In this document: positions 45,955-54,795 of the stretch, piece by piece
Position numbering within the stretch: position 1 is the stretch's first letter
Layout of the letters: the number at the start of each line of letters is the position of its first letter
Source of the DNA: Gammaproteobacteria bacterium
Lineage (GTDB): Bacteria > Pseudomonadota > Gammaproteobacteria > SZUA-152
Assembly (NCBI GenBank): GCA_021647705.1
Contig: JAKIUF010000008.1
Location: 1 to 64,000 of the forward strand
Direction of reading: 5' to 3'
DNA: 64,000 nt
Translations under genes and position numbers: made by a program
Notes under the pieces: model-generated
What the model was told of the DNA's origin: nothing
Seen by the model: only the letters and a program-made list of their open reading frames with translations
The model's database searches: none

Positions 45955-45978
45955 GGTTTTCTCCGTTGAAAAGACAGG

Positions 45979-46860
45979 TTAATGGCCTGCTTTATCCAGT
46001 GTTGCAATAATGCCTTCCAGAGCCTGATTAAATTTTTCGGGTTTTATTTGTGCAATAAAATGACCGACATTCGGTACCATAGTGACATGCTCATTAGCAG
46101 GGAATTCCTTGCCTGTGGGTGCCGCATTGATGTTATACAGAATATCCGAAAAGTGCTTCAGGTCAGCGGCGGCCTGTTGAGCATTCCAGTTGAATAATTC
46201 ATGCATGGCGCTGACGCCAACTTCAGGATCGGTTGCTGAAAATTTCATCACAATTTTCTCAATAGCCGCAGGATCAGCCTGAGGTGTAAACATGGAACGC
46301 ACCATTTGTTCACTCGACTTGCGGAAGTCGGTTTCAAAGGGTTTCACAAATCCCGCGATTTTTTCCTGGCTAGTGGGATATTCAAACGGTGTATAAAAAG
46401 TATCAACACCGATGATCCCGATAACACGATCACCCAGTTGTTTGGCAGCCTCTACCACTACCGGGCCACCCATGGAATGCCCCACCAGAATAACTTTTTG
46501 CGCACCCATTTTTTTGACAACGGCAGCTACGTCCTGCCCAAAAGCCTGCATGGTGTATTGTTGCCGACGACTGCCCGACTCACCGTGACCTGCCAGATCC
46601 AGCCAGACGACTCGTTGATGTTTGGAAAAATAATCAACCTGTTCGTCCCAAAAAGTGTGGTCACAGGTCCAACAATGCACAAAAACGATGACCGGCTCAC
46701 CCTGCCCTCGCACACCATATACAATCGGGCTGCCATCGGTTGATTCCACCGTGGCGGTTTGCCCATCAGTGTTGGATACCATAGTGGCACAACCCGCCAA
46801 ACTGGCGAATATGAAAGCGGCTAACCAGATGGCTAATTTATGGGAATGATTTGTCTTCAT
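45979..46860 (-). CDS. Alpha/beta-hydrolase lipoprotein
   Basis: The 293 residues have a lipoprotein signal (LAIWLAAFIFASLAGC). The catalytic Ser lies in VILVGHSMGGPV, the oxyanion HC in VFVHCWTC, and a terminal His in MVPNVGHFIAQ. ATG 46860 follows AAGGAG. The substrate is unknown. It is 24 bp upstream of the PfpI gene and likely co-transcribed. Confidence 0.9.
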   Translation of the reverse strand: MKTNHSHKLAIWLAAFIFASLAGCATMVSNTDGQTATVESTDGSPIVYGVRGQGEPVIVFVHCWTCDHTFWDEQVDYFSKHQRVVWLDLAGHGESGSRRQQYTMQAFGQDVAAVVKKMGAQKVILVGHSMGGPVVVEAAKQLGDRVIGIIGVDTFYTPFEYPTSQEKIAGFVKPFETDFRKSSEQMVRSMFTPQADPAAIEKIVMKFSATDPEVGVSAMHELFNWNAQQAAADLKHFSDILYNINAAPTGKEFPANEHVTMVPNVGHFIAQIKPEKFNQALEGIIATLDKAGH

Positions 46861-47178
46861 GAGAATACGGTCTCCTTTATTATGCTATGTACTTTTATAT
46901 CACTGCTGCTTCGTTAAAGAATGGAAATTGAATAACTACTGATGTTACGCGGGCTACAGATGTGAATTAAGCACTAAAAATATCTGTTTTAAAAATCACC
47001 GGGTATTTAACGCAGAGGACGCAAAGTTTTTAGTGTTTTTCTCTGCGTCCTCTGCGACCTCTGTGTTTATAACACACCACTTGTTAGTACCACGACAACA
47101 TAACCATTCAATACACTGGAAGGATTGTCCGAGAGCTTCTGATATTGCGCAGGCTTTAATCAGAAACAGATACCCATT
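46861..47178. other. Gene-free stretch mostly filled by repeat copy 3
   Basis: The repeat at 46939-47163 occupies nearly all of it. It lies between the 3' end of the ilvE-like gene and the start of the hydrolase gene. Confidence 0.6.
46939..47163. repeat. 225-bp dispersed palindromic element, copy 3
   Basis: It is exactly the length of copy 1. The left end is CTGATGTTACGCGGGC; the right end is GCGCAGGCTTTAATCAG. The centre pairs AACGCAGAGGACGCA with TGCGTCCTCTGCG-like sequence. The flanks AAAATCACCGGGTATT and TTTATAACACACCACTTGTT match copy 1. Confidence 0.75.
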
Positions 47179-48054
47179 TCACTTTTCACCCGTTTCCCGA
47201 TAAATCACATTCGTAAATGCCTCTGCTAACCGGGAGAACACTGGTCCTGGGCAATGTCGCAACGGGCGGCTATCCACTTCTCGCACAGGAATCAGCTCTG
47301 CACCAGTGCCGGTCAGAAAACATTCATCCGCAGTATACAAGTCATACGCTGTCAGGGCACACACCGTTGCGGGTATCTTTTCACTGGCGGCAAGTTCCAT
47401 GACGACACTGCGGGTAATACCTTGCAGTGCGCCGTCCACGGGATGTGGGGTAAAAAGTTGAGCATCACGCACTATAAAAATATTGGCCGCACTGCCTTCG
47501 GCAACGTGGCCATTCCGGTTAAGCAGAACCGCTTCATCAGCACCAGCCTGATTGGCTTCCATGCGCGCCAGTATGTTGTTCAGATAATTGAGACTTTTGA
47601 TACGACCATCCAGCCCGTCTGCGGGCAGGCGTCGGGTGGAGGCAATAACAAGTTTTGCACCTCGCTGACGCTGCTTCTCACTGATCATCGATAAATGATC
47701 GGCAATAAGAATCACTGTGGGCTGCGTACAGCTGTCCGGGTTTAAACCCAGAGGACCAACGCCCCGGGTCACCATGAGGCGGAGATACCCCTCCGGCTCA
47801 GCAAAGGCTGCAACAATATCTGCAACGGCCTGTGTCAATTCTTCCTGCGTATAGGGAATCGTTAAACAAATAGCGGCGGCGGAATCCATCAGGCGTTTTA
47901 AATGCGCGTGCAATCGAAAGGCACGTCCCTGATAAAAACGAATGCCTTCAAACACACCATCGCCGTAAAGCAGGCCGTGGTCAAATACCGAAACAGTGGC
48001 TTCACTACCCGGCATCAGCCGACCGTTAATCCAGCACTGTGCCTGTTCAGACAT
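47179..48054 (-). CDS. Class IV PLP aminotransferase, branched-chain type
   Basis: The 291 residues match IlvE. The PLP lysine lies in DGRIKSLNYLNNILARMEA. GLLYGDGVFEGIRFYQGR and FLTGTGAELIPVREVD are family motifs. It overlaps the phzF-like gene by eight bases and is the last gene of a three-gene operon. Given the neighbours, the substrate may be a special amino acid instead of general leucine/valine synthesis. Confidence 0.9.
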   Translation of the reverse strand: MSEQAQCWINGRLMPGSEATVSVFDHGLLYGDGVFEGIRFYQGRAFRLHAHLKRLMDSAAAICLTIPYTQEELTQAVADIVAAFAEPEGYLRLMVTRGVGPLGLNPDSCTQPTVILIADHLSMISEKQRQRGAKLVIASTRRLPADGLDGRIKSLNYLNNILARMEANQAGADEAVLLNRNGHVAEGSAANIFIVRDAQLFTPHPVDGALQGITRSVVMELAASEKIPATVCALTAYDLYTADECFLTGTGAELIPVREVDSRPLRHCPGPVFSRLAEAFTNVIYRETGEK

Positions 48055-48853
48055 AAAGTTCTCCTGATGTTACGGTAAGTGTTCGGCCAGCGATCATCAC
48101 ACGCCCTTCCTCTCCTCGCAGTTTGAGCAAGCCTCCGCGTTTTGAGGCTTGAAAAGCGGTCATTTCTGTTTTATTCAATCGCTCAGACCAAAAAGGATAC
48201 AGGGCACAATGTGCCGAGCCTGTCACCGGGTCTTCATTAATACCTGCCGCAGGTGCAAAAAAACGGGATACAAAATCAACGTTGGCATCATCTGCACCAG
48301 CGGTCACCATCACGCCACGTATATCGACCTTTTTCAAGCGGGAAAAGTCGGGAGTCAATTCACGCACCTCGGCGACTGTAGGGACAGTCACCAGATAATC
48401 CAGACGATTGCGATAAACCTCTGCATGTTCAATACCCAGTGCAGACAATAATGCGTCGGGGGCTTTTGTTGCCACAACAGGCTCGGCAGGAAAATCCAGT
48501 TCAATCCGGTCGGCAGATTGCCTGACCCGCAAGCAACCACTTTTGCTTTGAAAACGTGCTGTCGTGCCCGCTGTTAACATATTCTGCTCCCACAACACAT
48601 GCGCAGCAGCCAGTGTCGCATGGCCACACAAATCAACTTCGATTGTCGGGGTAAACCAGCGCAGTTCAAAACCGTCATCACAGGCGCAGACAAACGCAGT
48701 TTCGCTCAGGTTCATTTCTTCGGCAACGGCCTGCATCCATTCTGCACTTTTCGACACCGTTAACAGGCATACCGCAGCAGGGTTACCGGAAAAAGACTTG
48801 TCCGTGATAAAGGCATCCACCTGAAATATTGGCAGTGTATGTCGTTGATTCAT
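48047..48853 (-). CDS. PhzF-family isomerase/epimerase
   Basis: The 268 residues have the diaminopimelate-epimerase-like fold of PhzF. FSGNPAAVCLL, EMNLSETAFVC, CGHATLAAAHVLW and EDPVTGSAHCALYPFW are the family motifs, with the catalytic Glu in NLSETAF. It starts one base after the EamA gene ends. The reaction is unknown; relatives isomerise small amino-acid-derived acids. Confidence 0.92.
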   Translation of the reverse strand: MNQRHTLPIFQVDAFITDKSFSGNPAAVCLLTVSKSAEWMQAVAEEMNLSETAFVCACDDGFELRWFTPTIEVDLCGHATLAAAHVLWEQNMLTAGTTARFQSKSGCLRVRQSADRIELDFPAEPVVATKAPDALLSALGIEHAEVYRNRLDYLVTVPTVAEVRELTPDFSRLKKVDIRGVMVTAGADDANVDFVSRFFAPAAGINEDPVTGSAHCALYPFWSERLNKTEMTAFQASKRGGLLKLRGEEGRVMIAGRTLTVTSGELYV

Positions 48854-49753
48854 TTACAGCCCCCTGTTATTCGTTATTGGTGGTGCGCCTCTGATCGGCA
48901 TGCGTTTTCCCAATGCCACCACTGCCATCACCAGCAACGCAAAAAACAGTGTACGCCCATCCAGTTGCTCGCCCAGCAATAATGCCGCCGCCAAGAGCGT
49001 AATAAACGGTTGTAACAATTGTATCTGGCTGACACGCACAATGCCGCCCAAAGCCAGAGCCTTGTACCAAAAAACAAAGCCCAGTAACTGACTGCCCAGT
49101 GCCAGATAAACAAAACACAGCCAAGCCGTCACAGGAATGTGTTGTGTCGCCGCTGGCAATTGCATTCCTGAAGGAATCAGCACCAGTGGAAAAGCCAACA
49201 CCAGCGCCCAGCAAATCACCTGCCATCCACCCAGTTCTGTGGATAAACGACCGCCCAAAGCATAACCAAAAGCAGCGGAAATAACCGCAAGCGCAAGATA
49301 CACATCACCTGCCAGCACATGCTGAAAACCTTCTGGATACGCAAAACGTATCACCACAAGGCAGCCTCCCACACCGGTTAACCAAAACCCTATAGACGGT
49401 CTTTCGCGCGTCAGCAGAACACCGGCAATAGCCGTCATCATGGGCAACACACCGGCAACCACTCCACCATGCACAGCTGTCAGGGTTGTCATTGCCAGCG
49501 CAGAAAAAAGTGGAAAGCCGATCACCACACCCAGCGCCACAATCATTAACTGTGCAAACTGACTTTTTGTGGGCATGGGCGCCTTGCACACTAACAGCAA
49601 TCCACCCGCCACCACTGCGGCAATCACGGACCGGCCAAGCCCCACAAACACCGGATCAAGATACACGATGGCATGGCGTGTCGCGGGCAACGTTAAGGCA
49701 AATATCGTGATACCTGCAAAACCGACCAGCATTCCCTGTGTTTCTTGTTTCAT
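48854..49753 (-). CDS. EamA/DMT-family metabolite exporter
   Basis: About 299 residues from ATG 49753, with AAGAG before it; the frame opens at 49801. Ten predicted membrane helices lie in two EamA repeats. Relatives export amino acids and other metabolites. It is the first gene of the exporter-phzF-aminotransferase operon and is divergent from the MocR regulator gene. Confidence 0.9.
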   Translation of the reverse strand: MKQETQGMLVGFAGITIFALTLPATRHAIVYLDPVFVGLGRSVIAAVVAGGLLLVCKAPMPTKSQFAQLMIVALGVVIGFPLFSALAMTTLTAVHGGVVAGVLPMMTAIAGVLLTRERPSIGFWLTGVGGCLVVIRFAYPEGFQHVLAGDVYLALAVISAAFGYALGGRLSTELGGWQVICWALVLAFPLVLIPSGMQLPAATQHIPVTAWLCFVYLALGSQLLGFVFWYKALALGGIVRVSQIQLLQPFITLLAAALLLGEQLDGRTLFFALLVMAVVALGKRMPIRGAPPITNNRGL

Positions 49754-49832
49754 CTCTTGCCCTATCAGTTGACAGGCACACAGGATAATCGGCACACTCA
49801 AAACAATACAGATTCAGCATAAGTTAATATTT

Positions 49833-49892
49833 ATCGGTACAGTTATGCCCTCCGCTGAACTGTACCGATGCATAAACGGCCAACCTGTACCA
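49833..49892. promoter_or_regulatory. Probable MocR operator between divergent genes
   Basis: ATCGGTACAGTT (49833-49844) is the exact inverted complement of AACTGTACCGAT (49858-49869), with 13 bases between. A third half-site AACCTGTACCAC starts at 49882 and repeats the second arm in direct orientation with 24-25 bp spacing, about two helical turns. MocR proteins typically bind such paired direct or inverted sites. It lies in the 162-bp gap between the exporter operon and the regulator. Confidence 0.7.
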
Positions 49893-49915
49893 CATTCACC
49901 GCTGGAGGGTTGATT

Positions 49916-51340
49916 TTGCATAAGCTCTACGAAACCATTGCCCGGCAATTAACTGAACGCATTGATCAGGGCTTGTACCTGCCGGGCGACCGAATACCGG
50001 GGGTGCGTAAACTGAGCGAGCAATTTGGTGTCAGCATTTCCACTGTGGTACAGGCACAGCGCTTACTGGAAGACGAAGGCCGGATCGAGGCGCGCCCGCG
50101 CTCCGGTTATTATGTACGCACACAACCCTGGCCGGTACCGAGCCCCCCCGCCCTGTCACGTCCTTCGACAAAGCCGACACCGGTCACGGGCCAGGAATTG
50201 GTATTGCGTCTGGTGCAGTCCACCAACGAAACCGATTTTGTGCAACTGGGTGCCGCCGTGCCCCATTCAAGCTTTTTACCCACGCGCGCCATCCAGCGCT
50301 CACTGTCATCCACTGTCCGCAAATACGGTAACGAACTGTCCACTTATCAATTCCCGCCCGGCAATTCCGAATTGCGACGGCAAATTGCACGCCGCATGGC
50401 AGAGGCCGGTTGCCAGACTCATCCTGATGACATCATTATTACCAGCGGCTGTCAGGAGGCACTGACACTTTGCCTGCAAACCATCGCGAAGCCCGGTGAT
50501 ATTATTGTGATTGAATCCCCGGCGTTTTATGGCCTGTTACAAGCCATTGAAGTATTGGGCATGAAAGCACTGGAAATACCCACAGACCCGCACACCGGCA
50601 TCAGCCTTGCCGCTCTTTCACTGGCGCTGGAAAAATGGCCCGTAAAAGCCTGCGCACTGGTGCCTAATTCCAGTAACCCTTTGGGTTGCACAATGCCGGA
50701 TGAAAACAAACAGGCACTGGTGGACTTGTTGGCGCAATTTGATATTCCATTGATCGAAGATGATATCTATGGTGATCTGGGTTTTGATACCAAACGACCA
50801 CGCGCGGTCAGTGCTTTTGATAAAAATAAACAAGTGCTTTATTGCTCATCGTTTTCCAAAAGCCTGTCACCCGGGCTCCGGATTGGCTGGGTCATTCCAG
50901 GCAAATATCGGGATAAAATCGAATATCGAAAATATGTCACCAGCCTTGCCACGCCGACTTTACCGCAATATGCGATTGCCGATTTTCTCCGACAAGGCGG
51001 TTATGACCGTTATCTGCGTCAGGTACGTCGCGATTATCAACGACAGGTGAGTATTATGATTCGTGCCGTTGGCAAATACTTTCCGCAGGAAACTCGTGTT
51101 ACGCAACCGCAAGGTGGCTTTGTCATCTGGGTCGAATTACCCAAAAAAGTGGATTCACTGCAACTCTGCCAGCAGGCGTTGGCGCAACGCATCAGCATCG
51201 CACCGGGGCAGATATTTTCTGCCACGCAAAAATACCGGAACTTTATCCGGCTCAATTGCGCACAACCGTGGAACGAGGTGCTGGAAAAAGCGATGATTAC
51301 ATTGGGGCGAATGGTGCATGAGTTGAACAAATCCACATAG
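49916..51340 (+). CDS. MocR-type transcription regulator (GntR HTH fused to aminotransferase)
   Basis: The 474 residues start at TTG 49916, six bases after GGAGGG; ATG 49868 lies in the operator. The winged helix is at residues 1-75 (LYLPGDRIPGVRKLSEQFGV, then STVVQAQRLLEDEGRIEARP). The fold-I aminotransferase-like domain follows, with the PLP lysine in SSFSKSLSPGLRIGW. It should bind PLP and an amino-acid-like effector and control the divergent exporter-phzF-aminotransferase operon. Confidence 0.93.
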   Translation: MHKLYETIARQLTERIDQGLYLPGDRIPGVRKLSEQFGVSISTVVQAQRLLEDEGRIEARPRSGYYVRTQPWPVPSPPALSRPSTKPTPVTGQELVLRLVQSTNETDFVQLGAAVPHSSFLPTRAIQRSLSSTVRKYGNELSTYQFPPGNSELRRQIARRMAEAGCQTHPDDIIITSGCQEALTLCLQTIAKPGDIIVIESPAFYGLLQAIEVLGMKALEIPTDPHTGISLAALSLALEKWPVKACALVPNSSNPLGCTMPDENKQALVDLLAQFDIPLIEDDIYGDLGFDTKRPRAVSAFDKNKQVLYCSSFSKSLSPGLRIGWVIPGKYRDKIEYRKYVTSLATPTLPQYAIADFLRQGGYDRYLRQVRRDYQRQVSIMIRAVGKYFPQETRVTQPQGGFVIWVELPKKVDSLQLCQQALAQRISIAPGQIFSATQKYRNFIRLNCAQPWNEVLEKAMITLGRMVHELNKST

Positions 51341-51485
51341 CGAGTCATTCAGATAGGCAAAACAACCAGCTATTCAGGTTGCATTGGATTTAAGCCTAAA
51401 ACAGGGGACAGATCTGACTAAACTACAGCATTTATTTTCCGAATGTATAGAGGTGAGTAAAATAGCAAAATCAGCACATGACACG

Positions 51486-51743
51486 ATGACAGCCACTGAA
51501 TTGGTAAGAAATTTATCTGTCGCAATCGACAAGGTAAGAATAACCGGGTATAGCCTCTACATCACCAAAGGATCACAAACCGTTGCCGAACTGAGTCCAC
51601 CACCAAAGTCAGGGCTACCCATCGGGAAATTGGCTGAATTATTAAGATCATTGCCCAAACCGGGTGATGATGCATCAGCCACGGTAAAGGATCTGGATAA
51701 CATACGCCGCCAGGCAAGCCTGCCCAGGAACCCATGGGGTTAA
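51486..51743 (+). CDS. Phd/YefM-type antitoxin without an intact toxin
   Basis: The 85 residues start at ATG 51486; the open frame extends to 51384. MTATELVRNLSVAIDKV and a strand ITKGSQTVAELSPP match the Phd/YefM N-terminal DNA-binding fold. The C-terminal SLPRNPWG is typical of antitoxins paired with VapC. A broken vapC follows 36 bp later. It may still repress its own promoter. Confidence 0.8.
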   Translation: MTATELVRNLSVAIDKVRITGYSLYITKGSQTVAELSPPPKSGLPIGKLAELLRSLPKPGDDASATVKDLDNIRRQASLPRNPWG

Positions 51744-51778
51744 TCGTTTCATATAAGTGAAATTACACAGGACAAAAC

Positions 51779-52003
51779 ATGGGAATAGTTATTGATACCA
51801 ATGTCCCTATTGGCGCAGAAAATGGGCGGCTGGACCTGAATGTCAGCTAATGGTGATGCCTATATCGCAGCTATCACAATATCGGAGCTACTCACGGGGG
51901 TTCACCTAGCCAGGACAGCATTGCTCATGGCTTTGCCGTGTTAACCAATAATGTCTCTGATTTCAAAAAAGTGCCGGGGCTGAGTATCGTTCAGCCTACA
52001 TAA
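51779..52003 (+). pseudogene. vapC: Broken vapC (PIN-domain toxin) remnant
   Basis: Three pieces in different frames match one VapC. The first is MGIVIDTNVPIGAENGRLDL with an early stop. The second is GDAYIAAITISELLTGVHLAR. The third is SIAHGFAVLTNNVSDFKKVP, ending VQPT. The middle of the PIN domain between LAR and IAHG is deleted. Catalytic Asp and Glu remain in pieces, but no full protein can be made. Confidence 0.85.
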
Positions 52004-52181
52004 CCTCTAAACATCAACCTCAGCAGGTCCAACCTATTCAAAACAGGTCGTCACAGTCTCTTTGTTATTATTTCTATCGGGAAGTGGCTGGGTTGTTAGC
52101 TTGCAACTGGCGTTATCGGAGTTAAGAGATGTAAAAGCAACAATAGTCTAGTTTCCCTCAGTATTTTTTCTCAGGATTGAT

Positions 52182-53984
52182 TTAATCCCAATAAAACTCA
52201 ATAAAAGAAAAAGGCAAATTAATAGCCTGCAAATGATAAAATGCATTTTTATTTTGTTTTTTATAATGATACTCACGTAATGTTTTCGTTGTTACATAAA
52301 GATTATTCCGCACATCATTTAAGAATAATGATTTATGTGCATGCAGGAAGTCAGTGAGATCAAATTCCAGCATACCCTGATTGTTTTGTGACATGCTCTG
52401 AAAACTGTTTTTATACAAGCAGTAATCAGCGATATGTTCCTGTTTCTCACGGTTTTCATCACCATATTGCACCATGGTGTTTCTTAGTATCATAATCTGT
52501 AAATAATTATTTACCGGGTCATTACAATTGACAGAAAAAATATGATCTGGCACACACAATATCACTTTGGAGTTTTCTGAAATAATGGTCAGCTCATTGC
52601 GATTGCTAAGTATCGGACTACGTAGTGGATAAGCGACACCATCAATGAGTATGTTAATTAATTCATTTGAATAAATCGTCTGTAAAATAACGTCTTTTTC
52701 AATGAAAGCTGCCAAACTGTTACGATCTTCAAAAAGCTCAGGGGTAATATAACGACTATTGAGCGGTTCAGTTTCTTCAGGACTGAAACTTTTCAGGTTG
52801 TTTCGATAGCGATACTTTAGAGAATAGTCTTTTATGTAATCGTTTTCATAAGGCGGGTATTTGTCCGGGTGATCACGATAAATGGCTTTTTGCAGTTGAC
52901 AAGTGTAACTCTTTTTTAAACCAGTCTGTTCACGTACAAATACACAGCCTTGATTGCAATATGGTAAATATTCACAACTAAAACAGCCTTCATCAGCATC
53001 GAGTTTATTTTCAAGCGCTTCAATAGCCTGCCAGCCATTCGATACAATTTCAGTAATCGGTTGCCTGAAAATATTGCCATATAAAAAATAATCAGAAGAC
53101 TGCCCGCGCGGGCAGGAATAAACATCACCATTACTTTGCAGCAGAAAAAATTTGTCGCCACAGTTGACCGCACTGCAACAAAACTCCGGTGTAAACTCTT
53201 TAAACCAGTGAGTCATTAGGCCATGTTCTAGCTCCGTGCCGGTAAATGCTTTTTTAAGCGTTTCATATAATTCGAGCTGCTGTTGCTGGCTAAGCATTTC
53301 TGTGCCGGCTATGTGCTCTGAAAATTTTTCTTTATTTTTAGTGCTGTCGAATGAAAACATGATATTGAACTTTGTCATATCAAGACCAATATCATAATGA
53401 ATGGTTTTTATATCTGCTATCATTTCGTCGAGATGCTGCATATGCTCCTGAGTGACAACGCAGGATATTTTTTTGTGATGCGGATAGTCGGCCAGCAACT
53501 TTAAATTTTTCATTATCGGCTTTAAAGTCGAACGGCCTTTTTTATCTGTACGATATTTATCATGCAGCCGTAATGGCAAGTCGATACTGCCACTCACAGA
53601 AATCCGGTACTGATCAAACAGTTCATAAAGGTGATCAAAATTGTATAAATTAGTTTTTATATGAACCGGATTTAGCGGGAAACCGGCGGCCTGTATTTGA
53701 GCGCCATATTGCTGATAATATTCACTGGCATAAGAAAATAGTGAATTGAGTAATGCTTCAGGTACAGCAGTAGGTTCTCCGCCATGAAAAGACAAATTAA
53801 ACGGAATAATATCTTCGGACAAAAACTGATCTATAGCGTACTGTAAAGTGTTCAGGGCTTTTTTAGTGTCAGTAACTACATCGGTGCCATCACCAAGATA
53901 ACAATATTGACATGCCATATTGCAAAAATTTGTAGGTGCATACAGAAGGTGTATAAATTTTTTTTCAGCAGGACTATCTGACAA
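52182..53984 (-). CDS. Radical SAM/SPASM peptide-maturase-like enzyme
   Basis: The 600 residues have an N-terminal radical SAM domain with the [4Fe-4S] motif at C21, C25 and C28 (CNMACQYCYLGDGTD), followed by SFHGGEPTAVP. A SPASM/twitch region of many Cys (CCSAVNCGDKFF, VYSCPRGQ, CFSCEYLPYCNQGC, TCQLQ) at about 265-365 would hold auxiliary clusters, as in sulfatase maturases and RiPP enzymes. About 220 further residues at the C-terminus match nothing I know. The start overlaps the upstream membrane gene by 11 bases. It probably modifies the candidate precursor at 54788-55153. Confidence 0.87.
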   Translation of the reverse strand: MSDSPAEKKFIHLLYAPTNFCNMACQYCYLGDGTDVVTDTKKALNTLQYAIDQFLSEDIIPFNLSFHGGEPTAVPEALLNSLFSYASEYYQQYGAQIQAAGFPLNPVHIKTNLYNFDHLYELFDQYRISVSGSIDLPLRLHDKYRTDKKGRSTLKPIMKNLKLLADYPHHKKISCVVTQEHMQHLDEMIADIKTIHYDIGLDMTKFNIMFSFDSTKNKEKFSEHIAGTEMLSQQQQLELYETLKKAFTGTELEHGLMTHWFKEFTPEFCCSAVNCGDKFFLLQSNGDVYSCPRGQSSDYFLYGNIFRQPITEIVSNGWQAIEALENKLDADEGCFSCEYLPYCNQGCVFVREQTGLKKSYTCQLQKAIYRDHPDKYPPYENDYIKDYSLKYRYRNNLKSFSPEETEPLNSRYITPELFEDRNSLAAFIEKDVILQTIYSNELINILIDGVAYPLRSPILSNRNELTIISENSKVILCVPDHIFSVNCNDPVNNYLQIMILRNTMVQYGDENREKQEHIADYCLYKNSFQSMSQNNQGMLEFDLTDFLHAHKSLFLNDVRNNLYVTTKTLREYHYKKQNKNAFYHLQAINLPFSFIEFYWD

Positions 53985-54795
53985 AGTGAATTTTTCCTGT
54001 GCGATGCAACATAACCCCGATGATTAATGCCGCAGCTTCTGCAGCCCATAGGCCGATTTGGTTTACTGCGTAAGGGGCAACGTTAAATAGCCAAAAAATA
54101 GTGCCGGGTACCGAGACGAGCAAAACTAACAAGATAATAAATCGAAATTTAATTTTATTAAAAATATTGTGTTTATTTCCGTGATAAAGCATAGCCGGAA
54201 CTTTATGGTCGGTGCCAGTAGAAACGGTAATGATGCTGTTGCTAATATCAGTTATTACAGCCCAGAGATGCAAAACAGTATTTTCAGGTAACCAGAACTC
54301 ATCTATTTCAAATGACTTATATTTGGGTTTGATAAATGGTTTGGCTTCTTCAACGGTAAGTGATTCTTGTGTGGTTTTTTTTGAAAGCATATTCACCATA
54401 AAGCGTAATGGATTATCCAATAGAACATGCACAACCTGTTTATCGTTTGACATTAAAAAAGGTAGCTTGTCTGATAAAGCCTTATAGATGACCGGTCGAT
54501 GTGTTTGCATGCCTTTGCCGGGTTTTTTCTGCTTGGTTTTAAAGACCGCACGAACAAAAATCCCCCAATAGCTACACGGCTCATTGCTAAAAGGTGTTGT
54601 TGTGAAAGGCAGGGTTACTGTGCCGCTGAAAGTAATATAATCCCCTTTCTGGCTGTTAGCAGATAAAGGTTTTGCCCGCTTCAGGCGGCGATAAAATTTT
54701 TGCAGCTGCCAAATGCGGATGCCTCCCTTAACCCAGAAAAAAAATAAAATGGCCGAAATTACAATTTTTATATAGAAGTCCAAACCGTCACCCAT
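53974..54795 (-). CDS. Membrane protein, GIDE-like, in the radical SAM operon
   Basis: The 273 residues start at ATG 54795, which overlaps the precursor stop by eight bases; the frame extends to 54858. One N-terminal membrane helix (about 8-22), a soluble middle with YITFSGTVTLPFTTTPFSN and CSYWGIF, and two C-terminal helices (FIILLVLLVSVPGTIFWLF and onward) are visible. The layout recalls bacterial GIDE-domain proteins, but the match is not firm. It may hold or move the modified peptide at the membrane. Confidence 0.65.
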   Translation of the reverse strand: MGDGLDFYIKIVISAILFFFWVKGGIRIWQLQKFYRRLKRAKPLSANSQKGDYITFSGTVTLPFTTTPFSNEPCSYWGIFVRAVFKTKQKKPGKGMQTHRPVIYKALSDKLPFLMSNDKQVVHVLLDNPLRFMVNMLSKKTTQESLTVEEAKPFIKPKYKSFEIDEFWLPENTVLHLWAVITDISNSIITVSTGTDHKVPAMLYHGNKHNIFNKIKFRFIILLVLLVSVPGTIFWLFNVAPYAVNQIGLWAAEAAALIIGVMLHRTGKIHFVR

